Origin: Streptomyces achromogenes
GTDB lineage: Bacteria; Actinomycetota; Actinomycetes; Streptomycetales; Streptomycetaceae
DNA: 64,000 bases
NCBI RefSeq assembly: GCF_030816715.1
Contig: NZ_JAUSYH010000001.1
Span: forward strand, 4,774,001 to 4,838,000
Direction of reading: 5' to 3'
Part shown: positions 56,208 through 64,000 of the stretch, one piece after another
How the letters are laid out: each line of letters starts with the position of its first letter
Position numbering within the stretch: the first letter of the stretch is position 1
Translations under genes and position numbers: made by a program
Notes under the pieces: generated by a model
Seen by the model: the letters and a program-made list of their open reading frames with translations, nothing else
Database searches by the model: none
Told to the model about the DNA's origin: nothing

Positions 56208-56436
56208 GGCGACGGCCGACGGTCGCAGGGCCCGCTGTGGCGGTCGAGGCGGGCCCCGGGCGGCGCTCGGTACCTACGGCGGTCGGGGAGCGGGACGAAC
56301 GGCGCTCCGTCGCTGTGGCGGTCGGGGCGGGGCAGCCCGGGCGGCGCTTCGCCGCGGTGGTGATCGAAACGGGACCCGCGGAACGATGTGCCGGTGTTCG
56401 GGCGTTGGACTCGGCAGAACGGGGGGTGGTGTGGCG

Positions 56437-57132
56437 ATGACGCGAGCGAGCGATACCCAGGGCGGTTCGGTGACGGTCAGCAAGGAGGGCCTGCCCGCCT
56501 GGCTGGACCCGGTGGTGCGCGCCGCGGAGACCGTCCAGCCGCCCCAGCTCAGCCGCTTTCTCCCCCCGGCGGACGGCGCGGGGCGCCAGTCGGCCGTCCT
56601 GATCCTGTTCGGCGAGGGCGACCGCGGCCCCGAGCTGCTGCTCATGGAGCGTGCGAGCTCCCTGCGCTCCCACGCGGGCCAGCCGTCCTTCCCGGGCGGC
56701 GCCCTCGACCCGGAGGACGGCGACCCGCACGGCGACGGGCCGCTCAGAGCCGCCCTGCGCGAGGCGGAGGAGGAGACCGGGCTCGATCCGTCCGGCGTCC
56801 AGCTCTTCGGCGTGCTGCCCAAGCTGTACATCCCGGTCAGCGGCTTCGTCGTCACCCCGGTGCTGGGCTGGTGGCGTGAGCCGAGCCCGGTGGGCGTCGT
56901 CGACCCCGGTGAGACGGCCCGGGTCTTCACGGTCCCCGTGGCGGATCTCACGAATCCGGGCAACCGGGCCACGACCGTGCATCCGAGCGGCCACCACGGC
57001 CCGGGATTCCTGGTCGAATCGGCCCTTGTGTGGGGGTTCACCGCCGGCGTGATCGACCGATTGCTGCACTTCGCGGGCTGGGAGCTGCCCTGGGACCGTG
57101 AGAAGCAGGTCCCGCTGGACTGGCGGTCATGA
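56437..57132 (+). CDS. CoA-pyrophosphatase-type NUDIX hydrolase
   Basis: The 231-residue protein contains MERASSLRSHAGQPSFPGGALDPEDGD directly followed by AALREAEEETGLDPSGV. This combines the NuCoA signature (LLxxRxxxLRxHxGxxxFPGG) with the NUDIX box. Such enzymes hydrolyse CoA to 3',5'-ADP and 4'-phosphopantetheine. ATG 56437 is chosen over in-frame upstream codons because the region before it is a degenerate GC repeat. It precedes marP by 13 bases and probably shares its operon. Confidence 0.9.
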   Translation: MTRASDTQGGSVTVSKEGLPAWLDPVVRAAETVQPPQLSRFLPPADGAGRQSAVLILFGEGDRGPELLLMERASSLRSHAGQPSFPGGALDPEDGDPHGDGPLRAALREAEEETGLDPSGVQLFGVLPKLYIPVSGFVVTPVLGWWREPSPVGVVDPGETARVFTVPVADLTNPGNRATTVHPSGHHGPGFLVESALVWGFTAGVIDRLLHFAGWELPWDREKQVPLDWRS

Positions 57133-57145
57133 CAGGGTGAGCCCC

Positions 57146-58345
57146 GTGAATGTGCTGGACATCCTGTTGCTGGTCGCCGCCCTCTGGTTCGCGGTCGTGG
57201 GCTACCGCCAGGGCTTCGTCGTCGGCATCCTGTCGGTGATCGGCTTCCTGGGAGGCGGCCTCGTCGCCGTGTACCTGCTGCCCGTGATCTGGGACGCGCT
57301 GACCGAGAACTCCGAAGTGAGCACCACGGCCGCCGTCGTGGCGGTCATCGTGGTGATCGTCTGCGCCTCGATCGGCCAGGCGCTCACCACCCACCTCGGC
57401 AACAAGCTGCGCCGGTACATCACCTGGTCCCCGGCCCGCGCGCTGGACGCGACGGGCGGCGCGCTGGTCAACGTCGTGGCGATGCTGCTGGTGGCCTGGC
57501 TGATCGGCTCCGCCCTGGCCGGCACCACCCTGCCCACCCTCGGCAAGGAGGTCCGCAGCTCCAACGTGCTGCAGGGGGTGTCCCGGGCGCTGCCCGCCCA
57601 GGCCGACACCTGGTTCGCCGACTTCTCCTCCGTCCTCGCGCAGAACGGCTTCCCGCAGGTGTTCAGCCCGTTCTCCAACGAGCCGATCACCGACGTCCGG
57701 CCGCCCGACCCGGCGCTCGCGAACAGTGCGGTGGCCAAGCGCGCCCAGCGCTCCATCGTCAAGGTCATGGGCACCGCGGAGAGTTGCGGCAAGGTCCTGG
57801 AGGGCACCGGCTTCGTCTTCGGCGAGCGCAGGGTCATGACCAACGCGCACGTCGTCGGCGGGGTCGACGAGCCCACCGTCCAGATAGGCGGTGAGGGGCG
57901 CAAGTACGACGCCACGGTGGTGCTGTACGACTGGAAGCGCGACATCGCGGTCCTGGACGTGCCGGACCTCGACGCGCCGGCCCTGCGGTTCACCACCGAG
58001 GACGCCGCGAGCGGCGACAGCGCCATCGTCGCGGGCTTCCCGGAGAACGGGGCGTACGACGTCCGGGCCGCGCGGGTGCGCGGGCGCATCACCGCCAACG
58101 GTCCGGACATCTACCATCGCGGCACCGTGCGCCGTGACGTGTACTCGCTCTACACGACCGTCCGTCAGGGCAACTCCGGAGGCCCGCTCCTCACCACCGA
58201 CGGCAAGGTGTACGGCGTGGTCTTCGCGAAGTCCCTGGACGACGCCGACACCGGCTACGCCCTGACCGCGGACGAGATCCAGCAGGACATCTCCACGGGG
58301 CGTACCGCGGGCCAGCAGGTGGACAGCGACAGCTGCGCTCTCTGA
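57146..58345 (+). CDS. marP: MarP-like membrane serine protease
   Basis: The 399-residue protein begins with a CvpA-like membrane domain of four helices (about 1-135). A periplasmic trypsin-like protease domain follows with His in MTNAHVVGG, Asp in KRDIAVLD and Ser in QGNSGGPL, the full catalytic triad. Two cysteines near the domain ends (SCGKV and DSCAL) could form a disulfide, as in Mycobacterium tuberculosis MarP, which protects against acid and oxidative stress. The GTG start places the first helix correctly. Confidence 0.9.
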   Translation: MNVLDILLLVAALWFAVVGYRQGFVVGILSVIGFLGGGLVAVYLLPVIWDALTENSEVSTTAAVVAVIVVIVCASIGQALTTHLGNKLRRYITWSPARALDATGGALVNVVAMLLVAWLIGSALAGTTLPTLGKEVRSSNVLQGVSRALPAQADTWFADFSSVLAQNGFPQVFSPFSNEPITDVRPPDPALANSAVAKRAQRSIVKVMGTAESCGKVLEGTGFVFGERRVMTNAHVVGGVDEPTVQIGGEGRKYDATVVLYDWKRDIAVLDVPDLDAPALRFTTEDAASGDSAIVAGFPENGAYDVRAARVRGRITANGPDIYHRGTVRRDVYSLYTTVRQGNSGGPLLTTDGKVYGVVFAKSLDDADTGYALTADEIQQDISTGRTAGQQVDSDSCAL

Positions 58346-58348
58346 CCG

Positions 58349-58420
58349 GCTCTCCCGTGCGGCACGAGACGTTCGGCCGTGCTCTCCCGTGCGGTACGAG
58401 ACGTTCGGCCGCGCTCTCCT
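58349..58420. repeat. 32-bp tandem repeat downstream of marP
   Basis: Two 32-bp units (58349-58380 and 58381-58412), differing at two positions, begin GCTCTCCCGTGCGG and are followed by a partial third. The stretch from 58346 to 58773 holds no convincing gene; beyond the repeat I see only GC-rich DNA with patches of lower GC near 58640-58700. Confidence 0.65.
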
Positions 58421-58773
58421 CGGGCCGTCCGCGGACTGCGTCAGCCTCGGGGGTGGCGCAGGCGGACCGAGACCCAGCGGGCCCGGCGGCGCAGGATGCG
58501 CGGAATGCCCACCCGGAGATCGGAATCCGGAAGTTGCGGGTCCGCGCCTCGTCGGTGAGGGCTCAGGCCACTGGCCGAGCGGCGGTTGCGTCCTGCGTCA
58601 CTGTAGTCGTGCGTCCAGCCCATACCCGGACGTCTGCCCCTGCCCCAAGGTCGATAACCGCCCCCGGAGCCGCCAATTGGCCTATGCGTCAGGCATTTGG
58701 CCGATCGTCGTACAGGTGTGCCGAGCCGTATGCCCGGGCGCGGCCGAACGGTGTACCGATCGCGATCGAACGG

Positions 58774-59724
58774 TCACCGGTCGGGTTCGGCATCCTTCAG
58801 CCAACTGATCAGTTCGGTGGAGAAAGCGACCGGATCCTCCTCGTGCGGGAAGTGCCCGAGTCCGTCGAACAGCCTCCAGCGGTACGGCGCTTCGACGTAC
58901 TCGCCGGAACCGGCCGCACTGCGGGTGCGCATCACCGGATCGAGGGAGCCGTGCAGATGCAGCGTGGGCACCCGCACCGGCCGCTTCATGCGCCGGTAGA
59001 ACTGGACACCGTCCGGACGTGCCAGCGAGCGCACCAGCCACCGGTACGGCTCGACGGCGCAGTGCGCGGTGGACGGAATGCACATCGCGCGCCGGTACGT
59101 CTCCACCGCGTCGTCCTCCGGCAGTCGCGGCCCGGACCAGTCCCGCATCAGCCGGCCCACCAGCTCGCCGTCGTCGGCGGTGAGCTGCCGCTCCGGGATC
59201 CACGGACGCTGGAACCCCCAGATGTGGGAGCTCGCGGCGCTCTGCCGGACGTCGGCCAGCATCGCCGAGCGCCAGCGCCGGGGATGCGGCATCGACGCGA
59301 CGACCAGCCGCCGCACGAGCTTGGGGCGCATCACGGCCGCCGTCCACGCCAGGTAGCCGCCGAGGTCGTGGCCGACCAGCGCGGCGTCCGGCTCGCCCAG
59401 GGAGCGGATCACGCCGGTGATGTCGAGGGCGAGGTTGGCCGGGTCGTAACCCCGGGGTGTGCGGTCGCTGCCGCCCACGCCCCGCAGATCCATCGCCACG
59501 GCCCGGAAGCCGGCGTCGGCCAGCGCGACCAGCTGGTGCCGCCACGTCCACCAGAACTGCGGAAAGCCGTGGACGAGCATGACGAGCGGACCGTCACCGG
59601 CCTCCGCGATGTGGAACCGCGCGCCGTTCGCGGCGACCTCGCGGTGGGTGACCGGCACGCCGAGGACCGCGTCCGGCCGGACGAGCGAGGCGGGCGGGGG
59701 CGGGGGAAGCGCGGGGTCCGTCAT
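58774..59724 (-). CDS. alpha/beta hydrolase, epoxide-hydrolase-like
   Basis: The 316-residue enzyme has the alpha/beta-hydrolase core with oxyanion motif HGFPQFWWTW, nucleophile Asp120 in GHDLGGY, and the catalytic His in GLGHFPHEED; LHGSLDPVMRT supplies the acid. An Asp nucleophile and the HGxP motif point to epoxide hydrolase or haloalkane dehalogenase relatives. A Pro-rich N-terminus precedes the fold. It starts with ATG overlapping the stop of the holin-like gene (ATGA), so the two are coupled. Confidence 0.9.
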   Translation of the reverse strand: MTDPALPPPPPASLVRPDAVLGVPVTHREVAANGARFHIAEAGDGPLVMLVHGFPQFWWTWRHQLVALADAGFRAVAMDLRGVGGSDRTPRGYDPANLALDITGVIRSLGEPDAALVGHDLGGYLAWTAAVMRPKLVRRLVVASMPHPRRWRSAMLADVRQSAASSHIWGFQRPWIPERQLTADDGELVGRLMRDWSGPRLPEDDAVETYRRAMCIPSTAHCAVEPYRWLVRSLARPDGVQFYRRMKRPVRVPTLHLHGSLDPVMRTRSAAGSGEYVEAPYRWRLFDGLGHFPHEEDPVAFSTELISWLKDAEPDR

Positions 59725-60209
59725 GACGACGAGCGTGCCACAGCCTCGAGGGCCTCCGGCGCCCGCTCCTGGGCCAGCTCGGGTCGCGGGTGCGGCTTGG
59801 CGTTCTGCAGGACGCCCGCCGTCTCCTTCATGGACGCGGCCACCTTCTGCGGTCCCTTGCCCTTCTGTGCCTTCTTCGCGAAGACCACGCCGAGCAGCCC
59901 GAGGACGCCCGCGACCAAGCAGTTCGCGACGAAGGACAACAGGAAGCAGATCGCGAGGTTCCAGTCGGTCCAGGTCCGGATGCCGTACGCCAGGGCGAAG
60001 TTCAGCATCGGCAGGGAGAACACCAGGACCGCGCCGGCCACCGAGAACAGCCCGCCGCTCAGCGCGCCGCGTTTCACGTCCTGCTTCAACTGCGCCTTCG
60101 CCAGCGCGATCTCGTCGTGCACCAGCGCCGACAATTCGGTCGTCGCCGAGGCGAACAGCTGGCCGATGCTGCGTTCGGCGCCGACCGGGCTGCCGTCGGG
60201 TGCGCTCAT
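59721..60209 (-). CDS. Phage_holin_3_6-type membrane protein
   Basis: The 162-residue protein has SIGQLFASATTELSALVHDEIALAKAQLKQDVKRGALSGGL, two membrane helices (about 53-75 and 88-110) and a basic tail. This is the actinobacterial holin-superfamily/DUF1469 pattern. Despite the name, such chromosomal proteins are common outside prophages and probably serve membranes, not lysis. No phage genes are near. It precedes and overlaps the hydrolase gene. Confidence 0.88.
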   Translation of the reverse strand: MSAPDGSPVGAERSIGQLFASATTELSALVHDEIALAKAQLKQDVKRGALSGGLFSVAGAVLVFSLPMLNFALAYGIRTWTDWNLAICFLLSFVANCLVAGVLGLLGVVFAKKAQKGKGPQKVAASMKETAGVLQNAKPHPRPELAQERAPEALEAVARSSS

Positions 60210-60271
60210 CGCGTTCTCCCTCTCCTGCTGCTGCTCTGTGTTTCCGGGTTCTTTTGTACCGTCCCGTCAGA

Positions 60272-61744
60272 TCATGCCGGACGGTCGCCGTCCTCGCCTG
60301 CCCCGCCCGGCACTTCGGCAAGCCCGTGGCGCGCGGCGGCGTCTTCCTGGGCGAGCCGCCGGCTGATCTCCTCGGCCGTCCGGCGGTGTTCGGCGGCCTT
60401 GCGGTCGTGGATCTCCGCCATCCGCAGGTGGTACGCCGGGTCGTCCTGCTCGTAGATGTCGGGGATGCCGTCGAGGTCGTCGTCGCGTTCCTCCGTCTCG
60501 CACATCCGGCGGTACCGGGCGTTGCGCAGCTTCAGCAGCACCGTCGCCAGGGATGCCGCGATCAGCGAGCCCAGCAGGACGGCGGCCTTCACCTCGTCGG
60601 TCAGGGCCGCGTCGCCCTCGAAGGCCAACTCCCCGATCAGCAGCGAGACGGTGAAACCGATGCCGGCGAGGGACGCGACGGCGAAGACGTCCGCCCAGGC
60701 CAGGTCCTCGCTGAGTGAAGCCCGGGTGAAACGGACGGTCAGCCAGGTTCCGCCGAAGATGCCGAGCGTCTTGCCGACCACGAGGCCCAGCACGACGCCC
60801 AGTGTCTCCGGCTGGCCGAACACGTCCGCGAGGGCGCTGCCCGAGAGGGTGACCCCGGCGCTGAACAGGGCGAACAGCGGGACCGCGACACCGGAGGAGA
60901 AGGGCCGCACGACGTGCTCGATCCGCTCGCCGGGTGACTGCTCCTCACCGTCACGCGTCGTGCAGCGCAGCATCAGCCCCATGGCGACGCCGGCGACCGT
61001 GGCATGGACGCCGCTGTTGTACATCAGCGCCCACACGGTCAGCGCGAGCGGCACATAGACGTACCAGCCGCGCACGCCCGAGCGCAGCAGCAGCCAGAAG
61101 ACGACCAGCCCCGCCGCCGCGCCGCCCAGCGCGGCGAAGTCGATGCTGCTCGTGAAGAAGACCGCGATGATCAGGATGGCGAAGAGGTCGTCGACGACGG
61201 CGAGAGTGAGCAGAAAGGCGCGCAGCGCGCTCGGCAGCGACGTGCCGATGACGGCGAGCACGGCGAGCGCGAACGCGATGTCGGTGGCCGTGGGCACGGC
61301 CCAACCGCTTACGTCGCCGCCCCCCGTGAGGTTGGTGAGCGTGTAGACGAGTGCCGGAACGGCCATGCCGCTCAGGGCTGCCGCGACCGGGAGCGCGGCG
61401 GCTCTCGGGTCCTTGAGGTCACCGGCGACGAGTTCTCGTTTGAGTTCGATGCCGGCGACGAAGAAGAAGACGGCGAGGAGGCCGTCCGCCGCCCAGTGCT
61501 CCACGGAGAGGTGGAGTCCGAGGGCCTCGGGACCCAGGTGGAAGTGGCTCGCGCTCTCGTAAGAGCCGTGCAGTGCGGGTACGTTCGCCCAGATCAGCGC
61601 GGCCACGGCGGCCACGAGCAGCAGGACCCCGCCGACGGTCTCGGTGCGCAGGGCCTCCGCGACGAAGTTCCGTTCGGGGAGGGAGAGCCGTCCGAACACC
61701 TTGCGGGGAGCGGGGCCGGGAGCCGGGGGGCGGGGCGCGTTCAC
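60272..61744 (-). CDS. nhaA: Na+/H+ antiporter NhaA
   Basis: The 490-residue protein has eleven to twelve membrane helices. Its ion-binding residues match E. coli NhaA: Asp155 in PTATDIAFAL and the pair Asp185-Asp186 in VVDDLFAI. A helix-breaking NSGVHATVAGVAMG and GKTLGIFGGTWL also fit. Beyond the last helix (about 427) is a hydrophilic tail of about 60 residues (ERDDDLDGIPDIYEQDD ... RRTAEEISRRLAQ) not found in E. coli NhaA. The GTG at 61744 has GGAGGT upstream. It lies between the acs gene and the holin-like/hydrolase pair. Confidence 0.94.
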   Translation of the reverse strand: MNAPRPPAPGPAPRKVFGRLSLPERNFVAEALRTETVGGVLLLVAAVAALIWANVPALHGSYESASHFHLGPEALGLHLSVEHWAADGLLAVFFFVAGIELKRELVAGDLKDPRAAALPVAAALSGMAVPALVYTLTNLTGGGDVSGWAVPTATDIAFALAVLAVIGTSLPSALRAFLLTLAVVDDLFAILIIAVFFTSSIDFAALGGAAAGLVVFWLLLRSGVRGWYVYVPLALTVWALMYNSGVHATVAGVAMGLMLRCTTRDGEEQSPGERIEHVVRPFSSGVAVPLFALFSAGVTLSGSALADVFGQPETLGVVLGLVVGKTLGIFGGTWLTVRFTRASLSEDLAWADVFAVASLAGIGFTVSLLIGELAFEGDAALTDEVKAAVLLGSLIAASLATVLLKLRNARYRRMCETEERDDDLDGIPDIYEQDDPAYHLRMAEIHDRKAAEHRRTAEEISRRLAQEDAAARHGLAEVPGGAGEDGDRPA

Positions 61745-61847
61745 GGGGGGACCTCCGGTCGGTGGGCAGGGCTGAGCACATGCCGACCAGACTTCCCGGC
61801 GCACCTGAGGGTCACGTTTCTTCCTGAGCCTACCCACGACACGGCGG

Positions 61848-61879
61848 GACGCATCACGAGCGCGCGGCTCGTGTGCGTC
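61848..61879. other. 13-bp hairpin upstream of nhaA
   Basis: GACGCA-T-CACGAGC pairs with GCTCGTG-TGCGTC across a 5-base loop with one bulge. It lies in the 280-base gap between acs and nhaA and may be a terminator or an nhaA leader element. Confidence 0.45.
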
Positions 61880-61943
61880 GCACAGGCGTCCTCCCAGGTG
61901 CGGGGGTGCGGCAGCGTGAGGGCGCGGAGGTGCGGGGCGCGTG

Positions 61944-61978
61944 AGGGCCGCCCGGCGCAGCGCGCGCCGGACGGCCCT
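61944..61978 (-). terminator. terminator hairpin after acs
   Basis: AGGGCCGCCCGGCGC and GCGCCGGACGGCCCT pair at 14 of 15 positions with a 5-base loop, 47 bases beyond the acs stop on the minus strand. The location and stability fit factor-independent termination. Confidence 0.7.
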
Positions 61979-62024
61979 GTGGAGAGCGTGTCCGCGGGGC
62001 CCCGGAGGGAGAGCCCTCGGGGGC

Positions 62025-63986
62025 TCAGTCCTCGCTGGGTGCGGCGGGGAGCTTGGCCTGGATGAGGTCCATGACCGTGGAGTCGGTCAGCGTGGTGACG
62101 TCACCCAGCTGTCGGTTCTCCGCGACGTCCCGCAGCAGCCGGCGCATGATCTTGCCGGAGCGGGTCTTCGGCAGCTCCGCCACCGGCAGGACGCGCTTCG
62201 GCTTGGCGATCGGCCCGAGCGTGGCGCCCACGTGGTTGCGCAGGTCGGCGACGAGATGCTCGTCCTCCGCGTTCGCCGTGCCGCGCAGGATGACGAAGGC
62301 GACGATGGCCTGCCCGGTCGTCTCGTCCGCGGCGCCCACGACGGCGGCCTCGGCGACGGACGGGTGGGACACCAACGCCGACTCCACCTCGGTGGTGGAG
62401 ATGTTGTGACCCGACACCAGCATCACGTCGTCGACGCGCCCGAGGAGCCAGACGTCCCCGTCGTCGTCCTTCTTCGCCCCGTCGCCCGCGAAGTACCTGC
62501 CCTCGAAGCGGGACCAGTAGGTGTCGAGGAACCGCTGGTCGTCGCCCCAGATGGTGCGCAGCATCGACGGCCACGGCTCGGTGAGGACCAGATAGCCGCC
62601 GCCGCCGTTCGGCACCTCGTTGGCCTCGTCGTCGACGACGGTCGCGGAGATGCCCGGCAGCGGCGTCTGCGCCGACCCCGGCTTGGTCGCCGTCACGCCG
62701 GGCAGCGGCGAGATCATCATCGCGCCGGTCTCGGTCTGCCACCAGGTGTCCACGACGGGCGTGCGGTCGCCCCCGATGTGCTTGCGGTACCAGATCCACG
62801 CCTCGGGGTTGATCGGCTCCCCGACCGAGCCCAGCACGCGCAGGCTGCCGAGGTCGAACTTCGCGGGGATGTCGTCGCCCCACTTCATGAACGTGCGGAT
62901 GGCGGTCGGCGCCGTGTACAGGATCGTGACCCCGTACTTCTGCACGATTTCCCAGAAGCGGCCTTGGTGCGGGGTGTCGGGCGTGCCCTCGTACATGACC
63001 TGCGTCGCGCCGTTGGCCAGCGGCCCGTACACGATGTAGGAGTGCCCGGTGACCCAGCCGACGTCGGCGGTGCACCAGTACACGTCGGTCTCGGGTTTGA
63101 GGTCGAAGACCGCGTGGTGGGTGTAGGCGGTCTGCGTGAGGTAGCCGCCGGAGGTGTGCAGGATGCCCTTGGGCTTACCCGTGGTGCCGGAGGTGTAGAG
63201 GATGAAGAGCGGGTGCTCGGCCTCGAACGCCTCGGGCGTGTGCTCGGCCGACTGCCGGTCGACGGCCTCGTGCCACCACACGTCGCGGCCCTCGGTCCAG
63301 GCCACCTCCTGGCCGGTGCGTCGCACCACGAGGACGTGCTCGACGTTGTCCACGCGCGCCACGGCGTCGTCGACGGCCGGCTTCAGCGCGGACGGCTTGC
63401 CGCGCCGGTAACCGCCGTCGGACGTGATGACGACCTTGGCGTCCGCGTCCTGGATCCGGGTGGCCAGCGCGTCCGCCGAGAAGCCGCCGAAGACGACGGA
63501 GTGCGCCGCGCCGATCCGGGCGCAGGCGAGCATCGCGATCGCCGTCTCGGGGATCATCGGCATGTACACCGCGACCCGGTCGCCCTTGCGAACTCCCAGC
63601 TCCAGCAGGGCGTTGGCGGCCTTGGAGACTTCGTCCTTGAGCTCGGCGTAGGAAAGTGCGCGGCTGTCGCCCGGTTCACCCTCGAAGTGGATGGCGACCC
63701 GGTCTCCGTTGCCGGCCTCCACGTGCCGGTCGACGCAGTTGTACGCGACGTTGAGTTCGCCGTCCTTGAACCACTTGGCGAACGGCGGGTTCGACCAGTC
63801 CAGCGTCTCGGTCGGCTCCTTGGCCCAGGTGAGCCGACGCGCCTGCTCGGCCCAGAAGCCGAGCCTGTCAGCCTTGGCCTGCTCGTACGCCTCCGCCGTG
63901 ACGTTGGCGTGGGCCGCCAGCTCGGCGGGCGGCGTGAACCTGCGCTCTTCCTTGAGCAGGTTGGAAAGTGAAGGAGACTCGGTCAT
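62025..63986 (-). CDS. acs: acetyl-CoA synthetase
   Basis: This 653-residue AMP-forming synthetase converts acetate, ATP and CoA to acetyl-CoA. Motifs include the P-loop YTSGTTGKPKG, WWQTETG, YFAGDGAKKDDDGDVWLLGRVDDVM and the acetylation-controlled Lys612 in RSGKIMRRLL. Length and N-terminal cap fit the family. The ATG start at 63986 lies near the window edge with GGAGAG upstream. Acetylation of Lys612 would switch it off, as in other bacteria. Confidence 0.96.
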   Translation of the reverse strand: MTESPSLSNLLKEERRFTPPAELAAHANVTAEAYEQAKADRLGFWAEQARRLTWAKEPTETLDWSNPPFAKWFKDGELNVAYNCVDRHVEAGNGDRVAIHFEGEPGDSRALSYAELKDEVSKAANALLELGVRKGDRVAVYMPMIPETAIAMLACARIGAAHSVVFGGFSADALATRIQDADAKVVITSDGGYRRGKPSALKPAVDDAVARVDNVEHVLVVRRTGQEVAWTEGRDVWWHEAVDRQSAEHTPEAFEAEHPLFILYTSGTTGKPKGILHTSGGYLTQTAYTHHAVFDLKPETDVYWCTADVGWVTGHSYIVYGPLANGATQVMYEGTPDTPHQGRFWEIVQKYGVTILYTAPTAIRTFMKWGDDIPAKFDLGSLRVLGSVGEPINPEAWIWYRKHIGGDRTPVVDTWWQTETGAMMISPLPGVTATKPGSAQTPLPGISATVVDDEANEVPNGGGGYLVLTEPWPSMLRTIWGDDQRFLDTYWSRFEGRYFAGDGAKKDDDGDVWLLGRVDDVMLVSGHNISTTEVESALVSHPSVAEAAVVGAADETTGQAIVAFVILRGTANAEDEHLVADLRNHVGATLGPIAKPKRVLPVAELPKTRSGKIMRRLLRDVAENRQLGDVTTLTDSTVMDLIQAKLPAAPSED

Positions 63987-64000
63987 ACGCCACTCTCCTT

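Noticed and set aside
59721..60209. Holin-like protein as evidence of a prophage
   Set aside because: No other phage gene is near; this family is common in actinomycete core chromosomes and is coupled here to a hydrolase.
58357..60366. 669-codon plus-strand frame opposite the hydrolase and holin-like genes
   Set aside because: It is antisense to two genes with intact motifs and has no domain of its own.

Overview
This is a chromosomal window from a high-GC actinomycete, almost certainly Streptomyces. The signs are very high third-position GC, many GTG and TTG starts, 4-bp stop/start overlaps, a WhiB-like wblA gene, and a gene order (ask-asd, ybaB-recR, wblA with two ArsA-like ATPases, crp-nth-marP-nhaA-acs) that I recall from the S. 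coelicolor core around SCO3563 to SCO3626. The orientation is inverted relative to that numbering. I made no database search, so locus correspondences are from memory.

Layout. 0-6 kb: small conserved proteins, a GT2 glycosyltransferase fused to a polytopic membrane domain and coupled to a GntR/FCD regulator, and a class III aminotransferase. 6-13 kb: a DJ-1/PfpI and MarR pair behind palindromic operators, a membrane Ser/Thr kinase, a SLATT-like membrane protein, ybaB-recR-DUF5063, PhzF and a secreted SgcJ-like protein. 13.5-21 kb: a two-component system, aspartokinase coupled to aspartate-semialdehyde dehydrogenase, an ECF sigma factor coupled to a one-pass membrane protein (candidate anti-sigma factor), and SURF1. 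21-32 kb: an S9 peptidase, a double-RCK channel-like protein, an ArsP-type permease with its TIGR03943 partner, a DUF5519 protein, an orphan ferredoxin, a DUF2252 protein and a secreted protein with a hairpin over its ribosome binding site.

32.1-40.8 kb is the most interesting region. A Crp/Fnr regulator with an intact cyclic-nucleotide cassette precedes a tightly overlapping run: a class III nucleotide-cyclase-like protein, a STAND-like ATPase with a degenerate P-loop and helical repeats, a Band-7/SPFH-like coiled-coil protein, a DUF4407 membrane protein, a PycTM/DUF5706 (Pycsar effector) membrane protein, and a glycine-rich hydrophobic protein with a small helical partner. The cyclase-like protein ends, and the STAND-like protein begins, with the same short motif (GxVDAxGAxFGFG), as expected for homotypic effector-receptor signalling. 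I infer a composite NTPase-gated, cyclic-nucleotide-type anti-phage or suicide system. Just beyond it are a frameshifted C-terminal remnant of a tyrosine integrase, a set of short direct repeats, a perfect terminator hairpin and a tRNA-Pro(CGG) gene on the minus strand, which suggests past delivery by an integrative element.

41.9-64 kb returns to core genes: a Pr6Pr membrane protein, a metallophosphoesterase, YqeY, a class A penicillin-binding protein, wblA, two ArsA-like ATPases, DUF4177, RidA, NUDIX and metallo-beta-lactamase genes, a nucleotidyltransferase, crp with a candidate autoregulatory site, endonuclease III with a histone-like tail, a CoA-pyrophosphatase-type NUDIX protein, a MarP-like membrane protease, an epoxide-hydrolase-like enzyme with a holin-like protein, the NhaA antiporter, and acetyl-CoA synthetase.
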